From NCBI RefSeq assembly GCF_022678485.1, contig NZ_JALBYP010000038.1:62001-126000 (forward strand): a DNA stretch of 64,000 bases, read 5' to 3'. The position numbers were made by a program, and so were the translations under genes. Below, in pieces: positions 16,568 through 25,806 of the stretch (position 1 is its first letter; each line of letters opens with the position of its first letter). The notes under the pieces were generated by a model. The model was given only the letters and a program-made list of their open reading frames with translations, ran no database searches and was not told the origin of the DNA. This DNA is from Aliiroseovarius sediminis. GTDB taxonomy: Bacteria; Pseudomonadota; Alphaproteobacteria; Rhodobacterales; Rhodobacteraceae.

Positions 16568-19500
16568 TCATGCCTTCGACAATGTGCTTAGGTTCAAGTC
16601 ATCCAGAATGGCGTAGATGGCGGGCAGGACGAACAGCACCACGAGGCTTGCGGTCAGAAGGCCAAACACAAGGCTGGCCACAAGCGGGATCAGAATCTGG
16701 GCTTGCAGACTGGTTTCGGTGAGGATCGGCAGAAGTCCAGCCGTGGTTGTGGTGGTGGTCAGGAAGATTGCGCGGAACCGGGCACGTGCGGCCCGGGCCG
16801 CAGCTTGAGACACGTCTAACGCATCGGCGTGTTCGTGTTTCACGAAATCGACCAACAGGATCGAGTTGTTGACGACAACGCCCGCCAGCGCGACGAAGCC
16901 CAACATACTGGGCATCGAGAAATCCAGCCCCATTAACATGTGCCCGAAGATCGCGCCTGGAAGCGACAGTGGAATGACCAGCATTACAATGATCGGCTCG
17001 ATATAAGACCTGAACAGAAAGCTGAGCAGCAGAAATACACCAAGAAGTCCGATGAAAAAGCCCTTCAGCATGGATTGTTGGGTTTTGCCAGCCTCGGCGT
17101 TCTGGCCTTCGACATCCAGCCATATGGACGGGTGGCGCTTAAGAAGGCCGGGCACGAAACGTTCCATTGTGTCGCCAACGATAGCATTTGAATTTGCGAT
17201 GCGGGTGTCGATTGCACCTTGCACCACGACGCTGCGCACACCGTCTTGGTGGTTGATGCGGCTGTATCCCTGCCCGATTTCAACATCTGCCACCACCCTG
17301 AGCGGCACGTACGTTCCATCGGTGCGGGTGATGTTGAACGTGTCGAACACCCTGTGGCTGCTGCGATCCTGCGGAGCCAGCTGGGCGGTGACTTCGACCA
17401 GATTGCCCGCGACCTGCATTTCGCTGATCGTGGTCCCAAAATAAGCGGCTCTGAGTTGATCGGCGATCATCGTGGCGGTGATCCCCATAGGGCCTGCAGC
17501 ATCGCGCAGCGTCACACGTAGCTCGCGTTTGCCGGGGCGCAAATCATCAAGGATTGAAGTCACGCCCTTGTACTGCCAAAGCCAGTCCTGCAATTCGACC
17601 GACGCGGCCTTCAGTGCCGTCAGGTCGTCGCCTTTCAGATGCAAATCAATCGCGATCCCGGCGGGGCCGATGGTGCTTTCGGCGTATTTCAGGCTGATCA
17701 CGTCCGGCACCGGCCCAACCGTGTCGCGCCAAAGCTCCATGATCTCGTCGGGGGTGCTGCGTCGTTCAGCCGATGGCAGAAGGTCGACGCTCAACGTCAC
17801 CACATGCGCGCCGGTTTCAAAAGCGTCGCGGTTCAGCCCATGAAAGACCGAGATATGGCGGATCAGTTCTGCACCATCGGGCTGCTGTGGTGTCAGGGTG
17901 GCGTTGACGTGGTCCAGCCCTGCCTCCAACTGGTCAACGATCTGATCGGTGCGCGACAGGGGGGTGCCCTGCGGCAGAAGCACCCGCGCGACAATCGTGT
18001 CGCCGTCCAGTTCGGGAAAGGCGGTAAATTTCAAATAACCGCCCGCCAACATGCTGGTTGCGATCAGAAGCACCGCAACGCTTGCCCCAGCGACCGCATA
18101 GCGCCAGCGGATCGTCAGGTCGACCAGCGGCCCGACAACACGGTTGCGCGTCCAGTCGACCGCATGTTCGACACGGGCGCGAAGGCCGGTATCGTTGTTT
18201 GCGACCTCAAGGCTGTGGATCAGGTGGTGGGGCAAGATCAGAAAAGCTTCGATCAGCGAGACCATCAGGACAAACAGCATAACGACAGGCACCACGCGCA
18301 AGACCGCGCCCAGATCGCCCGACAGGAACGCAAGCGATCCGAAGATCATCGCGGTCGTCCCGAACGAGGCAAGCACGTTGGGAAACACCTGTGTCGCGCC
18401 CTCGACCGCCGCATCCAATGGGCTGCGGCCTTTTTCGCGCAGGCGGGCGATGTTTTCGGCGATCACGATTGCGTCGTCCATCAAAAGCCCGATCACGATC
18501 AACAAACCCAGCGTCGTCATCAGGTTCAGCGAATAGCCGATCAAGCCCATCAGGGCGACGCCGCCCATGAAGGATACGGGCAGCCCCATCGCGACCCAGA
18601 ACGAAAAGCGAAAGCCAAAGAACAGCCACAAGACAAGGAAGACCAAAGCCAGCCCCTGCAGCCCGTTGACCACCACCAAGGTCAACCTGTCACGCACGAC
18701 TGAAACACCATCGGCGGTGATTGCTAAAGTGACACCGGGCGGGGCTTGGGCGCGCTCGTTCTCAAGAAACGATTGCAGCGCGTCCATCGTGCGCAAGCTA
18801 TCCTCGGCGCGGGTTTTGGTGATGTCGAGGATTGCCGCTGGCTTGTCGTCGAACAGGATTACGTCATCGTCCAGCGCAAACCCTTGCGAGATGTCGGCCA
18901 AATCGCCCAGCCGAACTTGACCACCATCGGCCGAGGACCGCACGATAAGCGCGGCCAGTTCAGCGGTGTCGCGCCGTTCTTCGGCCACGCGCAGCAAAAG
19001 GGTCTCGGTCGATGTCTCGATGCTGCCTGCGGGCAAGTCCAAGCTGCCCGCCTGTACGGTGCGGGCGATGTCGGCCACCGAGACGTTGAATTTCTGAAGG
19101 GCACCGGGATGCAGGTTGATCTGTAACTCGCGCGTGGAAAAGCCGCGGATGTCCACCTTGGGGATGCCGCCCCAACGCAGCATACCGGTGCGGACTTGTT
19201 CGGCGTAATCTTTCAGATCAGTGCGCGTTTCGGGGCCGGTGACGGCAACCGACGCGACGAAATCGGTCAGCCCAAGGGGTTTGATGGTCGCGGTCTCGGC
19301 CCGGTCGGGAAAATCGGTGATGGCTTCAATTTCCGATTTAACATCGGCGACGAAGCCCTGAAAGTTTTCGCCCTCGCGCATCGTCACCACCGCACGCCCA
19401 AGGTTCTCGCGCGCCTCGCAGTTGTGGCGTTCAATGCCGGTAACGGCGTCCAGTGCGTTTTCGACCCGCTCGCAGATGGCGGTTTCAACCTCTTCCGGGC

Positions 19501-19657
19501 GGGCACCGGGATAGGGGACGGTGACTTCAACCTCGTTGGGCGCAGCGCGGGGAAAGGTCTCGCGCAGCAAGGTGGGGCTGACGAACAAGCCGGCGGACAG
19601 GAACAGGATCATCAACAGGTTGGCGATGGTTGGGTGAGCGGTGAAAAATCGGATCAT
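16568..19657 (-). CDS. RND-family efflux transporter, inner-membrane pump
   Basis: A 1029-residue resistance-nodulation-division pump, full length for the AcrB/MexB superfamily. It has the N-terminal helix with Phe-Phe-x-x-His-Pro, the first periplasmic domain with Gly-Ala-Arg-Pro-Glu-Glu-Val-Glu, a helix bundle with Leu-Met-Asp-Asp-Ala-Ile-Val-Ile-Ala-Glu-Asn (the proton-relay Asp pair of helix 4) and a second bundle with Gly-Val-Val-Val-Asn-Asn-Ser-Ile-Leu-Leu-Val-Asp-Phe. It resembles the compact efflux subgroup rather than heavy-metal CusA. Its start overlaps the adaptor stop by 4 nt. No outer-membrane channel gene is in the operon; the substrate is unknown. Confidence 0.93.
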   Translation of the reverse strand: MIRFFTAHPTIANLLMILFLSAGLFVSPTLLRETFPRAAPNEVEVTVPYPGARPEEVETAICERVENALDAVTGIERHNCEARENLGRAVVTMREGENFQGFVADVKSEIEAITDFPDRAETATIKPLGLTDFVASVAVTGPETRTDLKDYAEQVRTGMLRWGGIPKVDIRGFSTRELQINLHPGALQKFNVSVADIARTVQAGSLDLPAGSIETSTETLLLRVAEERRDTAELAALIVRSSADGGQVRLGDLADISQGFALDDDVILFDDKPAAILDITKTRAEDSLRTMDALQSFLENERAQAPPGVTLAITADGVSVVRDRLTLVVVNGLQGLALVFLVLWLFFGFRFSFWVAMGLPVSFMGGVALMGLIGYSLNLMTTLGLLIVIGLLMDDAIVIAENIARLREKGRSPLDAAVEGATQVFPNVLASFGTTAMIFGSLAFLSGDLGAVLRVVPVVMLFVLMVSLIEAFLILPHHLIHSLEVANNDTGLRARVEHAVDWTRNRVVGPLVDLTIRWRYAVAGASVAVLLIATSMLAGGYLKFTAFPELDGDTIVARVLLPQGTPLSRTDQIVDQLEAGLDHVNATLTPQQPDGAELIRHISVFHGLNRDAFETGAHVVTLSVDLLPSAERRSTPDEIMELWRDTVGPVPDVISLKYAESTIGPAGIAIDLHLKGDDLTALKAASVELQDWLWQYKGVTSILDDLRPGKRELRVTLRDAAGPMGITATMIADQLRAAYFGTTISEMQVAGNLVEVTAQLAPQDRSSHRVFDTFNITRTDGTYVPLRVVADVEIGQGYSRINHQDGVRSVVVQGAIDTRIANSNAIVGDTMERFVPGLLKRHPSIWLDVEGQNAEAGKTQQSMLKGFFIGLLGVFLLLSFLFRSYIEPIIVMLVIPLSLPGAIFGHMLMGLDFSMPSMLGFVALAGVVVNNSILLVDFVKHEHADALDVSQAAARAARARFRAIFLTTTTTTAGLLPILTETSLQAQILIPLVASLVFGLLTASLVVLFVLPAIYAILDDLNLSTLSKA

Positions 19658-21012
19658 TGCGCCGCGTCCTCCGCCAGAAGCTGGTCGATCACAGCGGGGT
19701 CTGGATGAGGGTCAAGAAGCGCGCCGTCGATCATCGGGATGGGCGTGCTGAGCACAATCCGGCTGCCTTCGGGAACACCTTCTGTAAATAGCGCGATGTT
19801 ATCTTGCAGTAGGTGCGGACTGGCCGCGAGGGTGCTGAGCCGGTTGTCCTGATCGGCGACGAAGACTCGTCCGTTATGAAGGGCGCTGCGCGGGAGAACG
19901 ATGCCCGATACCGGGGTCGAGCGCAGAGCAACATCGACGAACATTCCCTTGGCCAGCGGAGGGCGGTTTCCGGCCTCTGTCCGCCCATAAGGATTGTCGA
20001 CCTGCACCACGACGCCGACCGTGCCGGTCTTGAGGTCGATCCCATCGCTTAGCCGGGCGACGGTGGCGGGCCATGTTACGACCTCGTCCCCCAAAGACAG
20101 GCGCACCTGGGCTTGCAGTTTCAGTGTGCGCAAAACATCGGTCAGTTGCGAGGGGTCCATTGGCAAGGTTCTGGGCGCGTCGCCGTGTGATTGGACCAGA
20201 CGGCGGAAACGGTCCATAGCAACCTGCACGACGACTTCGGCCAGATCCACACCGTCCAATGTGGCGGCGGATTGGCCGACGTTCAGAAACTGCCCCACCT
20301 CGATCGAATGGGACGCGACGCGGGCGGTGAACGGAAGGGTCATGTTGCTGCGCTGAAGGTTCAGTTCGGCGGTGTCCAGATTGGCTTCGTACAAGGCGAT
20401 TTGTTCGGTTTGAACGGCGCGCTGCGTGGGAAAGAGGGCCAGCGTGCTTTCGATGCCCTGCACCTTTTGCCGCTGGGCCAGATGGGCGGCGCGCACCGCG
20501 TCACGGGCGGTCTGGGTCATTGTCCCGGCTTTGAACAAGGCCTCGGCCCGGGCAAGGTCGGATGCCTTGACTGACAGGGCTTCTTGCTCGATCTCAAGCG
20601 CGGCGCGCTGGTTTTCTTCGGATACACTCAATTCGGCCAGTCGTGCTTCGGCGGACCGGATGTTGGCGTTGGCCTGCGCGATGGCAAGGTTGAAGTCCGT
20701 GGGCGACAACCGCCACAACACAGCCCCTTTGGGCAGGATTTGCCCATCTTGGAGGGCGGGGTTTACGTAATCGACCGTGCCGCCAACCTGCGTAATGGCT
20801 TGGAAGGTTCGGGCGGGCGTCACGACGCCGAAGCCTATCACGGTTGGCGTGATCTCGCGAACCTTCGCGGTTGTGACCCGCACGGCGCTGGCGCGCTCGG
20901 CAAGGTCAATGCGTTCGGGCGGGGCACGGTTTGCCACGACATAAGCCAGGATGGCGGCGCCCACCAAGGCTATGGGCAGGGTGATCAGCGCCAGTTTCAA
21001 GCCGGTTTTCAT
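19654..21012 (-). CDS. RND efflux periplasmic adaptor (membrane fusion protein)
   Basis: A 452-residue adaptor linking the RND pump to an outer-membrane channel. An N-terminal signal/anchor helix (about 5-28) is followed by a lipoyl half-domain with Gly-Gly-Thr-Val-Asp-Tyr-Val, a long alpha-helical hairpin (about 100-215) rich in Ala, Glu and Arg, the second lipoyl half, and a beta-barrel domain with Phe-Val-Asp-Val-Ala-Leu-Arg. Overlaps of 4 nt on both sides place it in one transcript with the TetR gene upstream and the pump downstream. Confidence 0.9.
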   Translation of the reverse strand: MKTGLKLALITLPIALVGAAILAYVVANRAPPERIDLAERASAVRVTTAKVREITPTVIGFGVVTPARTFQAITQVGGTVDYVNPALQDGQILPKGAVLWRLSPTDFNLAIAQANANIRSAEARLAELSVSEENQRAALEIEQEALSVKASDLARAEALFKAGTMTQTARDAVRAAHLAQRQKVQGIESTLALFPTQRAVQTEQIALYEANLDTAELNLQRSNMTLPFTARVASHSIEVGQFLNVGQSAATLDGVDLAEVVVQVAMDRFRRLVQSHGDAPRTLPMDPSQLTDVLRTLKLQAQVRLSLGDEVVTWPATVARLSDGIDLKTGTVGVVVQVDNPYGRTEAGNRPPLAKGMFVDVALRSTPVSGIVLPRSALHNGRVFVADQDNRLSTLAASPHLLQDNIALFTEGVPEGSRIVLSTPIPMIDGALLDPHPDPAVIDQLLAEDAAQ

Positions 21013-21617
21013 GGCTGGCTTCCTTCAGGTTCAAAAAGTGATAATTGCAAGTCCAGAAGGCGGGTGCCGTCCTGGACAAGATGCCCGGTGTCGCGGGTCA
21101 GGATCAGACGCAACACGAGGCTTTGGATCAGGCCGACCAATAGCGTGGCGCAGTCGTCGGGGGTTAGGTTTGAGCGCAACTGGCCCGCGAGGCGCAGCCG
21201 GTCGCAGCACAGGACAAGCGCGTTGTGAAATTCGGTCATCGCCTCCAAGACGCGTTGGCGTGTCTGGGCGAGGCGTCCGGTCGGGTCGCGCGTCACCATG
21301 ATTTCAGGCAAGGCCGGGTGGTCGCGGACCAGATGCAGATGTGCCAGTACCATGTCGCGCAGCAGGTCGGCGGAAGGCTTTTCAGAATTTGCGGCAAGCG
21401 CGGTATTCTGCGCGATCCGTTTCACAACGCTATCGGCAATGGCGATCCAGATGTCTTCTTTCCGCGGGTAGTGCTTATAGATCGCGGGCTGGGTCAGGCC
21501 CAGCCGCCCTGCGATTTGGCCGGTTGTGACATGGTCCGGCCCAACCTCGAACGCCAGATCAAGGGTTGCGGCCAGGATTTCAGCCTTGCGGTCGCCGGAT
21601 GGTTTGCGGGTTTTCAC
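21009..21617 (-). CDS. TetR-family transcriptional regulator
   Basis: A 202-residue TetR-type repressor. The HTH is at about residues 8-55 (Ile-Leu-Ala-Ala-Thr-Leu-Asp-Leu-Ala-Phe, Val-Thr-Thr-Gly-Gln-Ile-Ala, Leu-Thr-Gln-Pro-Ala-Ile-Tyr-Lys-His-Tyr), followed by a helical ligand domain. The open frame runs to 21794, but GTG 21617 is preferred: it overlaps the previous stop as GTGA and starts a standard-length N-terminus. Being second in the efflux operon, it probably represses its own operon through the palindrome at 22036. Confidence 0.88.
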   Translation of the reverse strand: MKTRKPSGDRKAEILAATLDLAFEVGPDHVTTGQIAGRLGLTQPAIYKHYPRKEDIWIAIADSVVKRIAQNTALAANSEKPSADLLRDMVLAHLHLVRDHPALPEIMVTRDPTGRLAQTRQRVLEAMTEFHNALVLCCDRLRLAGQLRSNLTPDDCATLLVGLIQSLVLRLILTRDTGHLVQDGTRLLDLQLSLFEPEGSQP

Positions 21618-22018
21618 GGGCGTATGCTTGTGCGGCGTGTGGCAAGGGCGATGATGGTCCAAAACAGGAACCGAAAGGCGAGTGCGCCGACGGTGCGGAC
21701 CTCGAACGTGGTGCCAGAGATGATTGTGGCAGCAAAGGCAAGGATGATGATGGCGGTGGCAGCCGCGATGATGCCCGCAAGCAAGGGCGCCCATACCTTA
21801 TCCAGCCACAGCCCGATGGCCGCGATGACATAAGCAAAACCCGCAAGGAAATTGAACCAGACGACGAATTCGATGTAATTGCCCGCAGCTTCCCGTGCAG
21901 GGGCGGGGCCAAACAACACGCTGCCGCCAGAAAATATCGTCATCGCCCCGAAGATCAGCGCAATGATCGCCACTGGCTTGATCCAGCGGTGCGGTATCTT
22001 TTCCTTGGGCGCGGACAT
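21614..22018 (-). CDS. four-helix inner-membrane protein of the efflux operon
   Basis: A 134-residue hydrophobic protein with four predicted helices (about 17-38, 47-68, 73-95 and 105-128). I do not recognise a family with certainty; size and topology recall DoxX-like or other small integral membrane proteins. It leads the operon and overlaps the TetR start by 4 nt, so it is probably co-expressed with the pump. ATG 22018 is preferred to the TTG at 22033 because GGAA is suitably spaced and the upstream start would crowd the operator. Confidence 0.65.
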   Translation of the reverse strand: MSAPKEKIPHRWIKPVAIIALIFGAMTIFSGGSVLFGPAPAREAAGNYIEFVVWFNFLAGFAYVIAAIGLWLDKVWAPLLAGIIAAATAIIILAFAATIISGTTFEVRTVGALAFRFLFWTIIALATRRTSIRP

Positions 22019-22035
22019 GACGATTCCGATCAAAA

Positions 22036-22053
22036 AGTTATAGGTCTATAACT
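22036..22053. promoter_or_regulatory. palindromic operator, probable TetR site
   Basis: AGTTATAG-GT-CTATAACT: perfect 8-bp arms, 2-bp spacer, 18 nt upstream of the first gene of the efflux operon. Size and symmetry suit a TetR dimer, and the operon encodes one. Confidence 0.72.
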
Positions 22054-22201
22054 AGATTGATTGTAATGAGATTTCAATGCGAAAAGTTGCGTATCTTCTG
22101 GCATCCCATGCGTTCGGCGCATTGGCTATTCGCTTTAGGCATTTGCCCTTTGCGTCAACAGGGGGCTAGCTTCACTGGCACAAACACAGGGGAGTATCTC
22201 A

Positions 22202-23758
22202 ATGACAAAATTCGTCAGAAGCCTGACGGCTGCGGCCGTCGTGGCAACAATGGCGTCGGCAGCTTACGCCGAAAATACCGTGCGCGTCGCCTATGACGCC
22301 GACCCGGTATCGCTGGACCCGCATGAACAACTGTCGGGCGGCACGCTGCAATTATCTCATATGGTCTATGACCCGCTGGTGCGCTGGACGCAGGATCTTC
22401 AGTTCGAACCGCGCCTGGCCGAAAGCTGGGAACAGATCGACGACACCACCATGCGCTTCAAGCTGAAAAGCGGCGTCAAGTTCCATTCAGGTAACATGCT
22501 GACCGCGAAGGACGTGGACTGGACATTTGACCGCCTGAAGAAAAGCGATGACTTCAAGGGCATCTTTGCGCCCTTCACTGATGTCGAGGTCGTGGATGAC
22601 ATGACCTTTGATCTGAAGACGTCCGAGCCTTACCCGCTGGTTCTGCACACTGCGACCTACATCTTCCCGATGGACAGCGCGTTTTACACTGGCGAAACGG
22701 ATGACGGCAAAGACAAGTCCGAGATCGTCAAGCACGGTGATAGCTTCGCGTCGCGTAACGTGTCGGGCACTGGCCCTTATGTTGTGTCCGAACGTGAGCA
22801 AGGCGTGAAAGTCGTGTTTGATCGGTTCGCGGATTATTGGGACACCGAGAGCAAAGGCAATGTGGACCAGATCGTTCTGACCCCGATCAAGGAAGACCCG
22901 ACCCGCGTGGCTGCGCTTCTGTCTGGTGATGTCGACTTCATCGCGCCGGTGCCGCCGACCGATCTGCAACGTGTGGCCGATGCTGATGGCGTTGACCTGA
23001 TCACCATGCCCGGCACCCGGATCATCACCTTCCAGATGAACCAGGAACGTTCGGAACCTTTGAAAGACGCACGCGTTCGTCAGGCGATTGACTATGCCGT
23101 GAACAACGCCGGTATCGTTGATCGCATTATGCGTGGCTTCGGCACCGTTGCGGCACAGGCCAGCCCGGCAGGTTATCTGGGCCATGACCCGTCGCTGACA
23201 CCGCGTTTTGATGTGGAAAAAGCCAAGGCGTTGATGGAGGAAGCAGGTTATGCCGATGGTTTCTCGTTGACCATGATGGCGCCGAACAACCGCTATGTGA
23301 ACGATGACAAGATCGCACAGGCCGTTGCTTCGATGCTGTCGCAGATCAACATCAAAGTGGACCTGCAAACCTTGCCGAAAGCGCAATACTGGCCGAAGTT
23401 TGACGAACGTGCCGCTGACATGATGATGATCGGCTGGCATGCGGATACGGAAGATTCCGCTAACTTCCACCAGTTCCTGTCAGCTTGTCCGGATGCCGAC
23501 ACCGGCAATGGACAGTATAACTCGGGCAACTATTGCAACGAAGAAGCCGATGCGTTGATGATCGCGACCAACACAGAAACCGATCAGGACAAGCGCGCTG
23601 AAATGCTGCAAAAGCTGGAGGGTATTTTGTACGAAGACGCCGCCTATGTTCCGTTGCACTGGCAGAACCTTGCTTGGGGGTCGAAGGCCGGCATGAACTC
23701 GGGCGAGATCGTGAACGCGCTGAACTTCCCCTATTTCGGTGATCTGGTCGTCGAATAA
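22202..23758 (+). CDS. ABC transporter substrate-binding protein, family 5 (peptide/nickel type)
   Basis: A 518-residue periplasmic receptor of the DppA/OppA family. A Sec signal peptide is clear (Lys3, Arg6, an Ala/Val core and Ala-Tyr-Ala before Glu24). The mature part has the family's early motif Asp-Pro-Val-Ser-Leu-Asp-Pro-His-Glu and later Phe-x-Leu-Lys-x-Gly-Val-Lys-Phe-His. It binds oligopeptides or similar solutes and delivers them to the permeases downstream. It is the first gene of a five-gene importer operon; a hairpin separates it from the permease genes. Confidence 0.93.
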   Translation: MTKFVRSLTAAAVVATMASAAYAENTVRVAYDADPVSLDPHEQLSGGTLQLSHMVYDPLVRWTQDLQFEPRLAESWEQIDDTTMRFKLKSGVKFHSGNMLTAKDVDWTFDRLKKSDDFKGIFAPFTDVEVVDDMTFDLKTSEPYPLVLHTATYIFPMDSAFYTGETDDGKDKSEIVKHGDSFASRNVSGTGPYVVSEREQGVKVVFDRFADYWDTESKGNVDQIVLTPIKEDPTRVAALLSGDVDFIAPVPPTDLQRVADADGVDLITMPGTRIITFQMNQERSEPLKDARVRQAIDYAVNNAGIVDRIMRGFGTVAAQASPAGYLGHDPSLTPRFDVEKAKALMEEAGYADGFSLTMMAPNNRYVNDDKIAQAVASMLSQINIKVDLQTLPKAQYWPKFDERAADMMMIGWHADTEDSANFHQFLSACPDADTGNGQYNSGNYCNEEADALMIATNTETDQDKRAEMLQKLEGILYEDAAYVPLHWQNLAWGSKAGMNSGEIVNALNFPYFGDLVVE

Positions 23759-23768
23759 GGAAACCTGC

Positions 23769-23799
23769 AACCGGGCTGGCGTGTACCGTTGGCCCGGTT
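23769..23799 (+). terminator. intercistronic hairpin after the substrate-binding gene
   Basis: Arms 23769-23776 and 23792-23799 are perfect complements with a 15-nt loop and no long T tract. Such hairpins often protect or partially terminate the binding-protein message so that it exceeds the permease message. Confidence 0.6.
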
Positions 23800-23874
23800 T
23801 GCCTCTTCGTTGCAGTCTGACGGTCCTTCAGGCCGTATCCTGCGACGCCACCCCCAACGAATAAGGTCATTCAG

Positions 23875-24855
23875 ATGTTTGCCTATCTCGTGAAGCGAGT
23901 TTTTCAGGCGATAGCCGTGATGTTCGTCATCTCGCTTATCGCCTTTGCCATTCAGGGCAATCTGGGCGACCCCCTGCGTGAGCTGGTCGGTCAGTCCGTT
24001 TCAGAAGAGGTCCGCCAGCAGTTGCGCGACGATCTGGGGCTGAACGACAGTTTCATCACCCAGTATCTGCGATTTGCGGGCAATGCGCTTCAGGGTGATC
24101 TGGGCACGTCCTATTTCTTCAAGGAACCCGCGCTGGATGTGATCATGAAAAAACTGCCCGCCACGCTGGAGCTTGTGCTGGGCGCGACAGTCATCATCAT
24201 TGGTCTGTCCATCCCGCTGGGTGTCTATACCGCGATCAAACCCGATGCGATCGTGAGTCGGATCATCATGGGAATATCCATTGTCGGCATTTCGATTCCC
24301 GTTTTCCTGACCGCGATTCTGATGATCTTTGTCTTTTCGGTCGAATACGGCTGGTTCCCATCCTTCGGGCGCGGCGATGTCGTGCATGTCTGGGGCTATT
24401 GGGAAACCAATTTCGCAACGGCCGACGGCTGGATGCACATCATCCTGCCCTCGATTGCCCTTGCCTCGATCATGTTGCCGCTGTTTGTTCGCCTGATCCG
24501 GGCCGAGATGATGGAAGTTCTGCAATCCGAATACGTGAAATACGCCGTCGCCAAGGGGATCAAGCCGTGGCGGATTTACTTCGTGCATGCGCTGAAGAAC
24601 ACTTTGCTGCCGGTCATCACGGTGGGCGGTGTGCAGATCGGGACCATGGTGGCCTATACCATCCTGACCGAGACCGTCTTTCAGTGGCCGGGCATGGGCT
24701 TCATGTTCCTTGAGGCCGTCAACCGCGTCGATACCCCGCTGATCGTGGCCTATCTGATCGTCGTCGGCTTCATCTTCGTCGTGACCAACACCATCGTCGA
24801 CCTGATCTATGGATTGGTGAACCCGACCGTGAACCTTGCAAGGATGGGCGCATGA
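23875..24855 (+). CDS. ABC transporter permease, DppB type
   Basis: A 326-residue inner-membrane permease with six predicted helices. The N-terminus Met-Phe-Ala-Tyr-Leu-Val-Lys-Arg-Val is typical of DppB/OppB. The EAA-type loop contacting the ATPase is near residues 210-230 (Glu-Tyr-Val-Lys-Tyr-Ala-Val-Ala-Lys-Gly), followed by Thr-Glu-Thr-Val-Phe-x-Trp-Pro-Gly-Met-Gly. It ends in a 4-nt overlap with the next permease, implying coupled synthesis. Confidence 0.93.
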   Translation: MFAYLVKRVFQAIAVMFVISLIAFAIQGNLGDPLRELVGQSVSEEVRQQLRDDLGLNDSFITQYLRFAGNALQGDLGTSYFFKEPALDVIMKKLPATLELVLGATVIIIGLSIPLGVYTAIKPDAIVSRIIMGISIVGISIPVFLTAILMIFVFSVEYGWFPSFGRGDVVHVWGYWETNFATADGWMHIILPSIALASIMLPLFVRLIRAEMMEVLQSEYVKYAVAKGIKPWRIYFVHALKNTLLPVITVGGVQIGTMVAYTILTETVFQWPGMGFMFLEAVNRVDTPLIVAYLIVVGFIFVVTNTIVDLIYGLVNPTVNLARMGA

Positions 24856-25802
24856 ACACCGAGACCGTTTCCCCAACCATGGAACCCTCGCGCTGGTCGA
24901 AAATCGTGAATTCCAATATGGCGTATAGCTTCCGGCGCAATCCGGTGGCGGTGGTCAGCTTGATCATCTTCGTGCTGATCGCCGCGGCGGCGATCCTTGC
25001 GCCGGTGATCGCGCCTTATGATCCCTATGACCCGATGCAAATCAACATCATGAACTCGGAGTATCCGCCCGCTTGGATCGACGGCGCCTTGCCCGAGTTC
25101 ATGCTGGGCACTGACGACCAAGGGCGCGACCTTTGGTCAACCATTCTTTACGGCACGCGCTTGTCTCTGATGATCGGTATTTGTGCCGTAGCGTTGCAGG
25201 CATTTCTGGGCATCTCGATTGGTTTGATCGCGGGATACATCGGTGGGCGGCTGGACAGTTTGCTGATGCGGATGGCGGATATTCAGCTTTCCTTTTCGAC
25301 CTTGATGGTGGCGATCATCTTTCTGGCGGTTACGCAAGCGATGTTCGGGTCCGAGCTGTTCAATCGCTATGCCGTATTTTTCCTGATCGCGGTGATTGGC
25401 GTCGCGGAATGGCCGCAATACGCGCGGACGGTCCGCGCCACTGTACTGGCCGAAAAGAAAAAGGAATATGTCGACAGCGCGCGGGTTCTGGGGTTCGGCC
25501 CCGGTCGGATCATGGTGCGGCATATCCTGCCGAACTCGCTGTCGCCGATCTTCGTCATTTCGACTGTGCAGGTGGCTAACGCGATCATCTCGGAAGCATC
25601 GCTGAGCTTCCTTGGTCTGGGTATGCCGCCCAGCCAACCGTCACTTGGGTCGCTGATTTCGTCCGGGTTCGACTATATCTTTTCGGGCAGTTGGTGGATC
25701 ACGGTGATCCCCGGTGTGGTGCTGGTTATCTTGGTTCTGGTGATCAACCTGCTGGGCGACTGGATGCGCGACGTTCTGAACCCGAAACTCTATAAGGGAT
25801 AA
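24852..25802 (+). CDS. ABC transporter permease, DppC type
   Basis: A 316-residue partner permease. The cytoplasmic N-terminal segment, the first helix with Ala-Pro-Tyr-Asp-Pro after it, and Gly-Thr-Asp-Asp-Gln-Gly-Arg-Asp are all DppC/OppC landmarks. The EAA loop (Tyr-Val-Asp-Ser-Ala-Arg-Val-Leu-Gly) is followed by His-Ile-Leu-Pro-Asn. It pairs with the DppB-type permease to form the channel. The first ATPase gene starts 5 nt after its stop. Confidence 0.93.
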   Translation: MNTETVSPTMEPSRWSKIVNSNMAYSFRRNPVAVVSLIIFVLIAAAAILAPVIAPYDPYDPMQINIMNSEYPPAWIDGALPEFMLGTDDQGRDLWSTILYGTRLSLMIGICAVALQAFLGISIGLIAGYIGGRLDSLLMRMADIQLSFSTLMVAIIFLAVTQAMFGSELFNRYAVFFLIAVIGVAEWPQYARTVRATVLAEKKKEYVDSARVLGFGPGRIMVRHILPNSLSPIFVISTVQVANAIISEASLSFLGLGMPPSQPSLGSLISSGFDYIFSGSWWITVIPGVVLVILVLVINLLGDWMRDVLNPKLYKG

Positions 25803-25806
25803 CGCG

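Noticed and set aside
17639-18703. 354-codon plus-strand frame within the RND pump region
   Set aside because: Gln/Asp/His-rich translation typical of antisense to a membrane protein; the pump motifs on the minus strand are decisive.
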